Shown here: piece after piece, positions 1 to 8,774 of the stretch
How positions within the stretch are numbered: the first letter of the stretch is position 1
How the letters are laid out: each line of letters begins with the position of its first letter
Source: an uncultured Clostridia bacterium
Lineage (GTDB): Bacteria > Bacillota > Clostridia > TANB77 > CAG-508
Direction: 5' to 3'
Assembly (NCBI GenBank): GCA_949388605.1
Contig: CASKJV010000012.1
Span: 1-58,221, forward strand
Length of the DNA stretch: 58,221 bases
Notes under the pieces: model-generated
Databases searched by the model: none
Seen by the model: the letters and a program-made list of their open reading frames with translations, nothing else
Told to the model about the DNA's origin: nothing
Position numbers and translations under genes: made by a program

Positions 1-75
1 TACAAAGCTAAAGCCTACGTTTCTACCGGCATAGCCGGAAGTTATCTTTATAATAGAAAGAAGAAGGTGTGTTAA
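1..75 (+). CDS. 3' end of an unidentified gene (partial)
   Basis: Frame 1 is open from the window edge to a TAA at 73-75, ending in the basic tail YLYNRKKKVC. It is richer in G+C than what follows and ends just before a hairpin terminator. The family cannot be recognised from 24 residues, and a chance open frame is possible. Confidence 0.3.
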   Translation, partial: YKAKAYVSTGIAGSYLYNRKKKVC

Positions 76-86
76 CCTTCTTCTTT
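57..86. terminator. Bidirectional hairpin terminator
   Basis: GAAGAAGG and CCTTCTTC form a stem around an 8-nt loop, flanked by A-rich and T-rich runs. It lies between the convergent end of the partial plus-strand frame and the stop of the minus-strand small gene at 95, so it probably serves both. Confidence 0.6.
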
Positions 87-94
87 CATTTGCA

Positions 95-277
95 TTATGG
101 CTTCCAACCATAAGCTGGCGAAATAATTGGAACTTCAATACCTTTTTCTGCGCATACTCTCATATAAGTTTCAGGAGAAAGATTATCTCCTAAATGCTTA
201 CAAATTGCATGATGCATCTGCATACGATCTTTCAGTTTTTCATACACAGATTCAATAACTACGTTTTCATTAGCCAT
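95..277 (-). CDS. Small conserved-looking hypothetical protein, 60 aa
   Basis: The start chosen is the ATG at 277, because AAAGGAGG sits 8 nt upstream. A longer in-frame reading to 349 has no such site. The protein begins MANENVVIESVYEKLKDRM and ends SPAYGWKP, and is soluble and mildly charged with two Cys and two His (HHAICKHLG). I do not recognise the family. It lies just outside the outermost rlmD-derived att site (501-520), so it may be chromosome flanking the island rather than cargo. Confidence 0.6.
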   Translation of the reverse strand: MANENVVIESVYEKLKDRMQMHHAICKHLGDNLSPETYMRVCAEKGIEVPIISPAYGWKP

Positions 278-420
278 ACCAACTACCTCCTTTATAAATT
301 TAACATAATAGCAGGCTGTGATGTCGAAATCACAAATTAATAAGTTCAATTATATTATAATATATTATGCTAAAAAGGCAAATTTTATGTTAACTCCTTG
401 TATCTTTCGTTTTATATTTA

Positions 421-520
421 TACTTATGTTTACTTAATTGCCACAAAATCCTCAAAACCGTATCAAAATCAAGTATTACATGTCTTGCTTTAGTTGTAGT
501 ACTGATATACATTCCACATG
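421..520 (-). other. Outermost rlmD 3'-end fragment with att-like core
   Basis: Read on the minus strand from 520, this fragment encodes HVECISVLQLKQDM then a stop, the natural ending of an RlmD/RumA protein. The 20-bp core at 501-520 (ACTGATATACATTCCACATG on the plus strand) matches the cores at 4319, 9875, 17926 and 25684. It is therefore probably the chromosomal 3' piece of rlmD pushed 25 kb away by successive insertions. The rest of 278-794 holds only A+T-rich DNA and the direct repeat at 666. Confidence 0.65.
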
Positions 521-665
521 TTTTCATGTAAAAATTTTTTAATATTTTTTAGAGTATGTTAAATAACTTTAAAGCATTGAAATTCTAATAAATTTTACCA
601 TTTTTTTGATAAATTTTAACAATATCAACATTTCCAAAATTCAAGGCTTTTTTGTAATTATTTTT

Positions 666-689
666 ACTTTGGTTAGATTTTAGTTAGAT
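666..689 (+). repeat. Left copy of a 24-bp direct repeat bounding the integrase block
   Basis: A 24-bp sequence starting ACTTTGGTTAGATTT recurs exactly and in the same orientation at 4218-4241. It contains two TTAGAT units. The pair encloses the MFS gene, hairpin copy A, excisionase and tyrosine integrase, so it is either the target duplication or arm-type integrase sites of that element. Confidence 0.6.
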
Positions 690-794
690 GTTTTTAGACA
701 TAACAGAATATCTGCTATTTATAATATTAATTTATTCAATTCTAACAAAACATTATTAATTATTGAAAAAACAACTTCTAAAAATAAAAAAATA

Positions 795-2012
795 TTATTT
801 TTCTTTTTGCTTTAATTTATCACACAATTTTTTATTAATAAATATCTCTATAATACTTAATCCTAATAAAATAAATTCTATTACAATTAGCTGATAATAC
901 ATTAATATTAATGTAAAAATAGTGCTTAAAATCAATGTTCCTAATCTTCTATAAACTTCAATTTTAATTATAATTTCTTGTTGTTCTTCTTTGTTAGAAA
1001 TTGTTAATGCAACATCTTCTATATATGTTTGGAATGAATCTCTTATTGCTAATATTAAAAAAAATCCTAAAGACATAATTATTACTTTACAAATAAATAT
1101 AGAATCTAAAAAGTGTCCTATAATAAGCAATAAAAATGCTAATACTAAACATATTGTTAGAACTATACTCATTTTATCTTTTATCTTCAAATATACTTTT
1201 CCAAATATTACATTTCCCAGTAATCTTGCAATCCTTGATACAAAAACTATTGTTGTTATGTAGTATGTTACCACTTCAACAGATAAAAATTTTTGAAAAT
1301 CATATTGTATAAATAATTTACTATTGTTTTGTCCCATTTTTATTATTGAATAAAATACTGCATTTGATAGTATTACATATATTATTGTTGATGTTATTTT
1401 TAATTTTTTGTGTTCTTTTTTGATTTCTGGCTCCTCATTAGCTTTTACCTCATAATATAAAAATGCAGTTCCCACAACTAATACGTATATTATTATTGAT
1501 AAATACATTGGTAAATACTGATTTACATTAAACATTTTTCCAGCTACTAATGCTGTAAATAATGTTATAATTGCATATATAATTTTTGACTGATTTCTTA
1601 TTTTAAAATAGTCATCTTTTCTATTTATGGCTTTTAAATTATTCTTTAAAATTATTTCATCCATGTTCAAAAACATAACAGCTAATTCATGTATGCTTTT
1701 ATATAATAACATTGCAATAAAGGATTTTCCAAATGTTAATATTAAAGATGCAATTAATAACATTATTGAGCCTAGTCTTAAAGAATTTACATTGCCTACC
1801 TTTTTTACAATATTTAATATTATTTTTTGAAATATAATGCATATTATCAATGCAACCATTGTCGTTGCTGTTATTTGACTTGCATTTAATCCTTTTACCA
1901 ATGTTAAAAATAATGTATCTATTGGCACAAAAAATATTAAATCTCCTGTAAATGCTGCAAATAATGGATATATTTTTATACTTCTGTTTATTTTCTTTAT
2001 TTCTTGTTCCAT
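795..2012 (-). CDS. MFS-like multi-pass membrane transporter, 405 aa
   Basis: The protein is highly hydrophobic, with about 12 predicted membrane segments starting at YPLFAAFTGDLIFFVPIDTL and ending at IVIEFILLGLSIIEIFI. The basic connecting loops suit a major facilitator. Substrate is unknown. The start is an ATG with an AGAGAG-type site upstream. It is the only cargo gene of the block between the 24-bp repeats (666 and 4218) and points away from the integrase. Similar exporters occur in the cargo of the other blocks (6842, 16076), so membrane transporters seem to be common passengers here. Confidence 0.7.
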   Translation of the reverse strand: MEQEIKKINRSIKIYPLFAAFTGDLIFFVPIDTLFLTLVKGLNASQITATTMVALIICIIFQKIILNIVKKVGNVNSLRLGSIMLLIASLILTFGKSFIAMLLYKSIHELAVMFLNMDEIILKNNLKAINRKDDYFKIRNQSKIIYAIITLFTALVAGKMFNVNQYLPMYLSIIIYVLVVGTAFLYYEVKANEEPEIKKEHKKLKITSTIIYVILSNAVFYSIIKMGQNNSKLFIQYDFQKFLSVEVVTYYITTIVFVSRIARLLGNVIFGKVYLKIKDKMSIVLTICLVLAFLLLIIGHFLDSIFICKVIIMSLGFFLILAIRDSFQTYIEDVALTISNKEEQQEIIIKIEVYRRLGTLILSTIFTLILMYYQLIVIEFILLGLSIIEIFINKKLCDKLKQKEK

Positions 2013-2312
2013 TTTTTATAATCTCTCTTTCTTTTTATTCACTATTATTTTTATATAACTTTGTTATTTTCTTTCATCAAAATATAAAAAACATTGTATT
2101 ATTGCTTAGTCTTGATATAGTTTTTTCTAACTATACAACCTACTATTACTTTCATATATATTTTTCAATATATTAAAAAAGCTATTCTGCACTTTTATTA
2201 TTTTAATCATTTACTTTATATCATAAAATACTAAATTTTCATAGTATTTATGTAAAAAATACACCGAAGTGTACGCACTCTGCATTTTATCCGCATAAAA
2301 ATAATTTTTGTA

Positions 2313-2400
2313 GAGCATTAGAAAGCTTGTCTTTCTAAATTTTTTTAGGAAATGCTCTGCTTTCCTTATCCTGCCATTAAATTTTTTTGAAATTTAAGGG
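2313..2400 (-). other. Conserved hairpin motif, copy A (diverged)
   Basis: An 8-bp stem TTAGAAAG/CTTTCTAA closes the loop CTTGT. It sits inside an outer stem GAGCATT/AATGCTC, followed by CTTTCC and CTGCC and a second stem TTAAATTT/AAATTTAA. The order hairpin - TTTCC(T)GCC - hairpin is shared with 6756, 10199 and 18250, but stem sequences differ compensatorily. A degenerate iteron (ACACCGAAGTGTAC) lies at about 2261-2274. Function unknown; structured RNA or a recombination/nick site are both possible. Confidence 0.5.
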
Positions 2401-2553
2401 TAATAAAATTTTCTGATAAAAATATTATTGTTACACTTTTTAATGTTTAACATAATTTTTTGCAAAAACATTGCAAAATTCTGCAGTATACTTTTAAAAA
2501 TTAACTTGCTATACTTTTCTTATAAATATATTTTACTTGTTGGAGGTATTGCA

Positions 2554-2763
2554 ATGAATAATAAATACTATAAATCTATGTTTAAAAATTATCCTGATGT
2601 TGTAAATGTTAAAGAACTTCAATCAATGTTAGGTGGTATTAGTAAACAATTAGCCTATTATCTATTACAGAATAATATTATAAAGTCCATTAAAATTGGT
2701 CGACAATATAAAATTGCTAAAGCTGATGTAATTTTATATCTTACGGAAAAAAATTGCTCATAA
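2554..2763 (+). CDS. Excisionase-like MerR/HTH_17 DNA-binding protein, 69 aa
   Basis: The ATG at 2554 is preceded by TTGGAGG 7-12 nt upstream; the upstream in-frame extension is hydrophobic and unlikely. The sequence VVNVKELQSMLGGISKQLAYYLLQ is a helix-turn-helix, followed by IKIGRQYKIAKADVILYL, the wing and closing helix typical of excisionase-family (HTH_17) proteins. It lies 90 bp before the tyrosine integrase and runs the same way, as in many int/xis modules. The probable role is directionality control of excision. Confidence 0.75.
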   Translation: MNNKYYKSMFKNYPDVVNVKELQSMLGGISKQLAYYLLQNNIIKSIKIGRQYKIAKADVILYLTEKNCS

Positions 2764-2853
2764 CTAGATTTTTGATTAAATATATGCTATTATAATTCCA
2801 ATATTATAAATAGTAGGTAAATTCAATTCTGTTATGAACGAAAGGAGTTATTT

Positions 2854-4148
2854 ATGCAAAATGTAACAGAAAACCTACGAAAACAAAATATAACTGTTAG
2901 TTTACACGAAAAAAATAATATATATCAAGCAATAATCAATTATAAAGATGATAATAATAAAAGAAAACAAAAATGGGTTTCCACTGGAATTAAAGTAGCT
3001 CGTGGTAATAAAAGACAAGCTTTGCAAAAAGCCGAAAAATATAGAGAACAATTTGAAAAGTCATTTAATTTACAAGAACGCATTAAAAAGGAAAATTATG
3101 AACAAGCTAAAAAGTATATGTTATTTAGAGAAAAATTGCATATAATGGATTCTCATAAAAATTATGATGAGAATATTCTATACTTTGACTACTTAAAACT
3201 ATGGATTGAAAAGATAAAAAGTAATCTTGAATTAACCACCTATACATCTCACTTACAAATGATTAATTCTAGGATTAAGACTTATTTTGCTTTAAATCCT
3301 ATTAAGTTATTAGAATTAGAGCCTATACATATTCAAAACTTTTATGATATTTTGTTAGCTGATGGATTAAAACCTACTACTGTTATTCGTTATCATGCTA
3401 TTATTAGAAAATCACTTGATTATGCTTTTAAAAATGATTTAATTGTTAACAATCCTGCTGATAAAGTAAAACGTCCTAAGAAAAATATTTTTGTTGGTTC
3501 ATTTTATTCTGAAAATGAATTAAATACACTTTTTGAAAAATCTAAAAGTGAGATCCACTTCATTTAGTTATTTTATTAACTGCATTTTATGGTTTGAGAA
3601 GAAGTGAAGTTTTAGGCTTAAAGTGGTCTGCTATTGATTTTGAAAATAAAACAATAACTATTAAACATACTATTGTAGAAATTAAGGTAAAAGGAAAATA
3701 TAAAATTTTAGGTAAAGATAGAACTAAAACAAATGCTAGTCATAGAACTTTACCTTTGACAGATGAAATTATAGTTGCCTTAGAACTGGCTAAAAGGCAA
3801 CAAAAATATTATAAAAGAAAATTTAAGAAAAGCTACAATACAAAATATGAAGAATATGTTTGCTTAAATCCTGACGGTTCTATAATAAAACCTGATTATG
3901 TTACAAGGCATTTTCCTTTACTCTTAAAAAATAGTGGTTTAAGGCATATTAGATTTCACGATTTAAGACATTCATGTGCTAGTTTATTGTTAGCAAGAAA
4001 TATACCTATGAAAGCTATTCAAGAATGGCTTGGACATTCTGATTTTTCTACTACTGCTAATGTATATGCTCATTTAGATATAAATTCTAAATTACTATCT
4101 GCTGAAGCTATTTCTTCTGCTTTTAGTTTTGAGAATTTAAAAATCTAG
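2854..4148 (+). pseudogene. int: Tyrosine recombinase (phage-type integrase), frameshifted
   Basis: Two frames together make one integrase of about 430 aa. The first (2854-3567) has the AP2-like arm-binding domain (YQAIINYKDDNNKRKQKWVS) and the SAM-like core-binding domain. The second (from about 3553) has the catalytic domain: GLRRSEVLGLKW (catalytic Arg), HDLRHSCASLL (His-x-x-Arg), LGHSDFSTTANVYAH (His and Tyr). One base is missing at about 3551-3553 (AGTGAGATCCACTT), which breaks the frame between the core-binding and catalytic domains. Unless this is a sequencing error the integrase is dead and the block can move only with outside help. The RBS GAAAGGAG precedes the start. Confidence 0.85.
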
Positions 4149-4217
4149 CTTAGTATTTTTTCTAAACTAGATTTACTTACAATTTTTCATAATTTTTTTA
4201 TATTTAATTAAAATTAT

Positions 4218-4241
4218 ACTTTGGTTAGATTTTAGTTAGAT
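4218..4241 (+). repeat. Right copy of the 24-bp direct repeat
   Basis: Identical to 666-689 over 24 bp and in the same orientation. It lies 70 bp past the integrase stop, the usual position of an integrase attachment or arm site. Confidence 0.6.
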
Positions 4242-4318
4242 ATAAAAAATAAATTTTCTAACATTTAATCTATCTATCCTTACAGTAGAAATAATTTCAA
4301 AGTTATTTTAAATTAAGA

Positions 4319-4338
4319 ACTGCTACACATTCCACATG
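4319..4338 (-). other. att-like rlmD core at the end of the serine recombinase gene
   Basis: ACTGCTACACATTCCACATG is one of five copies of the 20-bp rlmD segment encoding the conserved HVECV region. Here it overlaps the last codons of the recombinase (ending MWNV), the typical layout where a recombinase gene abuts its own attachment site. Confidence 0.65.
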
Positions 4339-6023
4339 TGTTGTTTCTCTCTGGTTGCAGTATTATTTGAATGTTGTTTATCGCTTGTAGCAGTATATTT
4401 ATCTTTGCAATTTATCTCTGTTCCATTTTTGCAAATAAACCTTATTGTATATGGATTTATTGCTCCATCTTCTAATGTTTCTCCTATAATTACTTTATCG
4501 ATTAAACATTCAAACACATCTTTATCAAATTTCGGCATTATATCTATATTTTTAAATAAACTTTTAAACTTGTTCAATCTTAATTTAATGCTTTCTGTTC
4601 TATTTGTTTCTTTTAGTAGGCTTTCAATTTTGTTTTCTGTTTTCAGTAATTCTACATTTAAGTTATCAAATTTTTCTGTATATTGTTCCTTATTGATTTT
4701 GCCTTCTAAATTTAGCTCTAATAGATTAGCCAGTTTCTTGCTTATTTTTTCTTTATCTTTTTCTAGCTTTGTTACTATTGTTTCTGTAGTATTTTCTTTT
4801 AAGATATTTTCTATTTTATCTAAAAAGTTTTCTACTACTTTTCTGTTATCATTACAGAGTATTCTATATCCTTGTACAAAACAATCTTCTAGTATTTCTT
4901 CTGGAATTGCTTTACAATGTGGGCATTCTTCTTTTCCATGTTTTGCTCTTTTTATACATTGCCATACTGCCTTTGCACAATTTCTATTTGCATTCCAATT
5001 TCTTCTTGTAAGTAAGCTACCACAAAAACCACAATACAGTTTACTACTAAAAGGATATTTTTTGCTATAGTTATCATTTCTTCTCCCTGTTTCTCTGTTA
5101 CCTGCTCTCTTTGTTCTTATTTCTTGAACTCTATCAAATAACTCTTTGCTAATAATTGGCTGATGATGTTCTTTTAAATAGTGCTTGTCTGCTTCTCCTA
5201 AATTGCTTAATCTTTTATGTGATATTGGATCTATTGTAAATGTTTTTCCCATTAGCACATCTCCAATATATTTTTCGTTTTTTAGGATTCCTCTTATTGT
5301 TGATTCGCACCATTTTGTTCCGCCTTTTGGTGTTTTAATACCTTTAGCAGTTAATTCTTTTGCTATGGTACTTGAGCCTACTCCTTCTACATATCTTTCA
5401 AACATATATCTTACAATATTAGCTTCATCTTCATTGATTGTTATTTCCTTTGTTTCAAGATTATAGTTATATCCATAACAACCATTATAACCAATTAGTT
5501 CTCCTCTGTCTTTTTTCATTTTTAAGCCTAGTCGAACGTGTGAAGATATGTTTTCGCTTTCTTGTTGTGCCATTGCACTTAATACTGTTAGCATAATTTC
5601 TCCTGATATTTGTAAAGTATTAATTCTTTCTTCTTCAAAATAAATAGCAATTCCTTTTTCTTTTAGCAGTCTTACATATTTTAAGGTATCTACTGTATTT
5701 CTTCCAAATCTTGATATTGATTTTGTGATTATCATATCAAATTTGTTTTGTGTTGCATCTTGCATCATTTTCATAAATCCATCTCTTTTGTAATCTAATG
5801 TTCCTGTTATTCCTTCATCTGCATAGATGCCAACATATTTCCAATCACTATTACTTTTAATTTTTTCTTCATAATACTTTAGTTGAGAATTATAACTGTT
5901 TATTTGTTCTTCTTTTTCTGTACTTACTCTTGCATAAGCACATACTCTTAAATTTCCTTTTATCTCTTCTCCTGTTGTTCTATTAATTCGACCTTTTTTC
6001 TTCTCTATAACTTGTACTTTCAA
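4323..6023 (-). CDS. Large serine recombinase, 566 aa
   Basis: The N-terminal resolvase domain has VCAYARVSTEKEEQ with the catalytic Ser near residue 34, and SISRFGRNTVDTL. It is followed by the recombinase domain (GYNGCYGYN onward) and a zinc ribbon at roughly residues 325-370 (LYCGFCGSLL, then CIKRAKHGKEECPHC). A C-terminal coiled coil follows. Full length for the family. It probably catalyses integration at the 3' end of rlmD, because its own 3' end carries the att core. It is preceded by a 61-aa gene and a good promoter with a leader hairpin. It is the only intact recombinase in the rlmD island, so it may also act in trans on the recombinase-free blocks 3 and 4. Confidence 0.9.
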   Translation of the reverse strand: MKVQVIEKKKGRINRTTGEEIKGNLRVCAYARVSTEKEEQINSYNSQLKYYEEKIKSNSDWKYVGIYADEGITGTLDYKRDGFMKMMQDATQNKFDMIITKSISRFGRNTVDTLKYVRLLKEKGIAIYFEEERINTLQISGEIMLTVLSAMAQQESENISSHVRLGLKMKKDRGELIGYNGCYGYNYNLETKEITINEDEANIVRYMFERYVEGVGSSTIAKELTAKGIKTPKGGTKWCESTIRGILKNEKYIGDVLMGKTFTIDPISHKRLSNLGEADKHYLKEHHQPIISKELFDRVQEIRTKRAGNRETGRRNDNYSKKYPFSSKLYCGFCGSLLTRRNWNANRNCAKAVWQCIKRAKHGKEECPHCKAIPEEILEDCFVQGYRILCNDNRKVVENFLDKIENILKENTTETIVTKLEKDKEKISKKLANLLELNLEGKINKEQYTEKFDNLNVELLKTENKIESLLKETNRTESIKLRLNKFKSLFKNIDIMPKFDKDVFECLIDKVIIGETLEDGAINPYTIRFICKNGTEINCKDKYTATSDKQHSNNTATREKQHMWNV

Positions 6024-6090
6024 AATTAACCTCTCTTTCTCAAGTTTAGAGAATCTTTATGTGCTTATTATACATCAAAAATTAATATTT

Positions 6091-6276
6091 TCAAATACCT
6101 ATATGAGTTAAATTATATTCTTGTAAAATATTTTGCTTTAATTCTAAATATCTGTTTTCTTTAATTAGTCCTGCATTAAATGTTTTGTTTAGTATTGCTA
6201 TTTTTATACTGCAATTAAAAACATTTTCATTTAGTTTGATGTTTTTCGCATTATCAAAATTGATTTCATATAACAT
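6091..6276 (-). CDS. Small recombinase-associated protein, 61 aa
   Basis: ATG at 6276 with AGGAGGAG upstream. The C-terminal half (FNAGLIKENRYLELKQNILQEY) resembles the SHOCT-like helix found in short proteins encoded next to serine recombinases of Clostridia elements. It lies 67 bp upstream of the recombinase on the same strand and probably shares its transcript. A role in recombination control is inferred only from position. The cotJC element has a similarly placed 44-aa gene (37019-37153). Confidence 0.6.
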   Translation of the reverse strand: MLYEINFDNAKNIKLNENVFNCSIKIAILNKTFNAGLIKENRYLELKQNILQEYNLTHIGI

Positions 6277-6326
6277 AAAAATTCTCCTCCTTGAATGATT
6301 TAAATTTCAAAAAAGGCAACAGAAAA

Positions 6327-6352
6327 AGCCAGTCGGCTAGCTTCGACTGACT
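6327..6352 (-). terminator. Leader hairpin/attenuator upstream of the recombinase operon
   Basis: AGTCAGTCG pairs with CGACTGGCT on the minus strand, then a T-rich tail follows. It lies between the promoter at 6381-6409 and the first gene at 6276, so transcription must read through a terminator to reach the recombinase. This suggests attenuation or silencing of the recombinase. Confidence 0.55.
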
Positions 6353-6380
6353 TCTTGTTTTCACATTTTTTGATAATACG

Positions 6381-6409
6381 ATTATATTATGCTGTTCTAC
6401 AAAGTTCAA
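6381..6409 (-). promoter_or_regulatory. Sigma-A-type promoter for the recombinase operon
   Basis: On the minus strand TTGAAC is followed after 17 nt by TATAAT, a near-consensus housekeeping promoter. It lies inside a spurious 68-codon frame (6266-6472), which argues against that frame being a gene. The iterons at 6466-6668 lie directly upstream, placed as operators would be. Confidence 0.7.
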
Positions 6410-6465
6410 TTCCCGTTTTTTTCCCTTTTTTCTATTAAAATTGATAAAGTATTGATTTTTAGCAT

Positions 6466-6668
6466 AGTACACTAAGTGTACTTGTATAAAATTTTTTAAA
6501 ATTTATTTTTATAATCTATATTTGAAGGTTCACTTAGTGTACTTATTGTTAATTTTATTGAAATCTCTAGTTCACTTGGTGTACTTGTTTTTTAATTTTA
6601 GCAAATTTTGAGTACACTTGGTGAACTAATCTCTATATTTTTATAAAATTTAGTACATTTAGTGAACT
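6466..6668. repeat. Five palindromic iterons
   Basis: 17-bp units at 6466 (AGTACACTAAGTGTACT, a perfect palindrome), 6527, 6569, 6611 and 6652. The consensus is AGTNCACTNNGTGNACT. Spacing is about 40-60 bp. They look like binding sites for a dimeric regulator or a recombination accessory protein. The same units recur at 9939-10080, 17990-18131 and 42103-42138. Confidence 0.75.
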
Positions 6669-6755
6669 TTCGCACTCTGGTAGATATTTTTTAGCCATTC
6701 ATTTGGTGAATTTTTACATCAAATCTGCTTAAAACATCTGTTCTTTTATTAAGTC

Positions 6756-6829
6756 TTGAAAGCTTGTCTTTCAATGTGTGTAGGCGATGTGTGAATACTC
6801 GCTTTCCTGCCCTCAATTTTAATTGAGGG
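6756..6829 (-). other. Conserved hairpin motif, copy B
   Basis: Stem 1 TTGAAAG/CTTTCAA with loop CTTGT, a short stem GCGA/TCGC, the linker TTTCCTGC, then stem 2 CCCTCAATT/AATTGAGGG. It lies just after the stop of the EamA gene (minus strand), but no T-run follows, so it is not a plain terminator. Positions 6792-6829 are identical to 11263-11300. Confidence 0.6.
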
Positions 6830-6841
6830 ATAAAGGATTTA

Positions 6842-7711
6842 TTATATACACGATAAAACTAAAACACACATAAATATTCCTAATATCATCAAATATTTCT
6901 TCCAACTTATTTTTTCTTTTAATATCAATCTTGAAGCTAAAATTGTTATGATAATAGAACTTGTACTAATTACAGAAACAATTGAAACATTTCCATCTAA
7001 TAATGCAAATCTATTAAATATGGAAGATGAAACATCTAATAATGATTGTAATACAAAATATCCTTTATTATTTATCTTGCTGATATCTATGTAATTCCAA
7101 TTTTTCGTTATTAAGCAATATGCAAATATTCCTATTACAATTATTATTGCATAATTGAACATTACATATAATGGACTTTGATACTCTGTAATATATATCT
7201 TATTTATAAAATCTGAAATTCCATAAAATAATACAACTCCCCATGAATACATTATAGCTTTTTGTTTTGCTTTTTTATTTATTTCTTCCTCATCATTTTT
7301 CTTATCTCTTGCTATCATTATAGATAATGTAACTAAAATTCCAGAAATTATTAATTGTAAGATTGTAAATTGCTCTTTTAAAATCAAAATGCCTAACAAA
7401 AATGTTACAATTACTTGTGTTCTTTGTATTGATGATGTTATAGCCACCTTTCCATATTTGATAGCTGAAATCGAACAATAAAATCCTATTGATTGTATTA
7501 TAATTCCAGGTGACATTTTAATTATATCTATAAAATTTAATCTCTCAATAATTTGTGGATTAATAATTAAACTAACTAAAATCATAGCACAATGATAAAT
7601 TAACATTCCCATTATTGCTATTCTTTTTGGTTCATTATTTGAACATTTTTTAATTGCAATTGCAACAAATCCCCAAATTACTGTTGATAGCAAGCAGTAA
7701 TATAACCACAT
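6842..7711 (-). CDS. EamA/DMT-superfamily transporter, 289 aa
   Basis: Ten hydrophobic segments in two five-helix repeats, from LYYCLLSTVIWGFVAIAIKK to YLMILGIFMCVLVLSC. The motif LGILILKEQFTILQLIISGI in the first repeat and ASRLILKEKISWKKYLMILG in the second are classic EamA signatures. It is probably a metabolite exporter in the cell membrane, substrate unknown. It is the last of four closely spaced minus-strand cargo genes (9212 to 6842), which look like one transcript of small-molecule-modifying functions. Confidence 0.8.
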   Translation of the reverse strand: MWLYYCLLSTVIWGFVAIAIKKCSNNEPKRIAIMGMLIYHCAMILVSLIINPQIIERLNFIDIIKMSPGIIIQSIGFYCSISAIKYGKVAITSSIQRTQVIVTFLLGILILKEQFTILQLIISGILVTLSIMIARDKKNDEEEINKKAKQKAIMYSWGVVLFYGISDFINKIYITEYQSPLYVMFNYAIIIVIGIFAYCLITKNWNYIDISKINNKGYFVLQSLLDVSSSIFNRFALLDGNVSIVSVISTSSIIITILASRLILKEKISWKKYLMILGIFMCVLVLSCI

Positions 7712-7723
7712 ATATTATTTCTC

Positions 7724-8164
7724 CTAATTTTCATATATATTATCATTTATTTTTAATACCATTCTTGTCCAATGTGTTTTAAATCCTAATCTTTCGTATA
7801 AATCTTTTGCAATATTATATCCAGATACTTCTAATGACATATCCTTATCTTGTTCTTTTGCCATGTCAATTAACTTATTCAATGCTATTGTTCCTATTCC
7901 TTGACCTCTATATTTTTCATCTATAAAAAATCGATATAAATATATTTCTTTTTCGTGATTTTTTATCCCTATAAAACCAACCATTTCATTCTTATATATA
8001 ATTTTATAATATTCTTCGTTTTCTTCAAAAGTCAACTCTTCTGGTTTTATAATTCTTAATTGATATATTGGATCAACTGTATTATGATGTTTCCATTCTT
8101 CTATAATCCATTCTCTAAAATAATTATTGTTTTCTTTTTCTAATTTTATATCTAATTTTTCCAT
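7724..8164 (-). CDS. GNAT-family N-acetyltransferase, 146 aa
   Basis: The acetyl-CoA-binding signature is FIDEKYRGQGIGTIALNKLI (Q/RxxGxG/A) near residues 85-105, followed by LEVSGYNIAKDLYERLGFK, the usual C-terminal GNAT strand-helix. Substrate unknown. It lies 12 bp upstream of the EamA gene and 36 bp downstream of the nucleotidase, so the genes are probably cotranscribed. A resistance or detoxification role fits the neighbouring exporter but is only inferred. Confidence 0.85.
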   Translation of the reverse strand: MEKLDIKLEKENNNYFREWIIEEWKHHNTVDPIYQLRIIKPEELTFEENEEYYKIIYKNEMVGFIGIKNHEKEIYLYRFFIDEKYRGQGIGTIALNKLIDMAKEQDKDMSLEVSGYNIAKDLYERLGFKTHWTRMVLKINDNIYEN

Positions 8165-8200
8165 ATATTTATTTTCCTTTCTATGTTTATCTTAAATAAA

Positions 8201-8755
8201 TCAATTCTTTATCTTTTCATATATTTCTTCCCAACTATCAATTCTATCTAAATTTGTTTTATCTTTTATATTGCTTTTGCTATTAAATAATATGGTTTCA
8301 ATTCCTAATTCATTAACTCTATTACAATTTGCAATAGAGTCATCTATAAATAAATCTATGTTTTCATTTTTGCAAACATTTGCTTTATCAAAATCACAAA
8401 TTAATTTATCATAGTGAATATTATTGTTTTTTAATTCTTCAATAGTAGTTTTATATTCATCATTATATAAAGTTTTATCTCTTGCTGTAATAACTATTAT
8501 TTCATGCCCTAACTCTTTAATTTTATCAATATACTCTGCGACTTTAGGTTTAAAAGGTGTGCTAGCAATAACTTTATCATAATATTTTTTTGCAAATTCA
8601 AGTTCTCTTTCTTTCATTTTCTTTGGTAAATTACTATATGAAATATTATTATCTTTCAAATATTTTATATCTACATCAAAAAATTCTGCTATATATGGCA
8701 TTAAATAATCAAATGTATCTGCCATTGTATCATCTATATCTATTCCTATTTTCAA
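8201..8755 (-). CDS. HAD-family 5'(3')-nucleotidase (NT5C type), 184 aa
   Basis: The N-terminal motif MKIGIDIDDTMADT carries the DxDxT nucleophile. Motif II is VITARDK, and FIDDSIANC provides the acidic motif IV. Length and layout fit the NT5C/YorS class of deoxynucleotide or phosphatase-like HADs. It lies 19 bp after the GNAT gene at 8775-9212. The probable role is dephosphorylation of a nucleotide or related small molecule in the cytoplasm. Confidence 0.8.
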   Translation of the reverse strand: MKIGIDIDDTMADTFDYLMPYIAEFFDVDIKYLKDNNISYSNLPKKMKERELEFAKKYYDKVIASTPFKPKVAEYIDKIKELGHEIIVITARDKTLYNDEYKTTIEELKNNNIHYDKLICDFDKANVCKNENIDLFIDDSIANCNRVNELGIETILFNSKSNIKDKTNLDRIDSWEEIYEKIKN

Positions 8756-8774
8756 CTTTTTCTCCTTTTCAAAT

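Noticed and set aside
26-38. CCGGC/GCCGG stem near the left edge as part of an RNA gene
   Set aside because: Too little sequence before it to judge, and it lies in an open frame.
6266-6472. Minus-strand 68-codon frame before the recombinase operon
   Set aside because: It contains the promoter and terminator-like hairpin of that operon and has no RBS.
6466-6668. Iterons as a CRISPR array
   Set aside because: Units are palindromic 17-mers with irregular, partly similar spacers and no cas genes nearby; they fit protein-binding sites.
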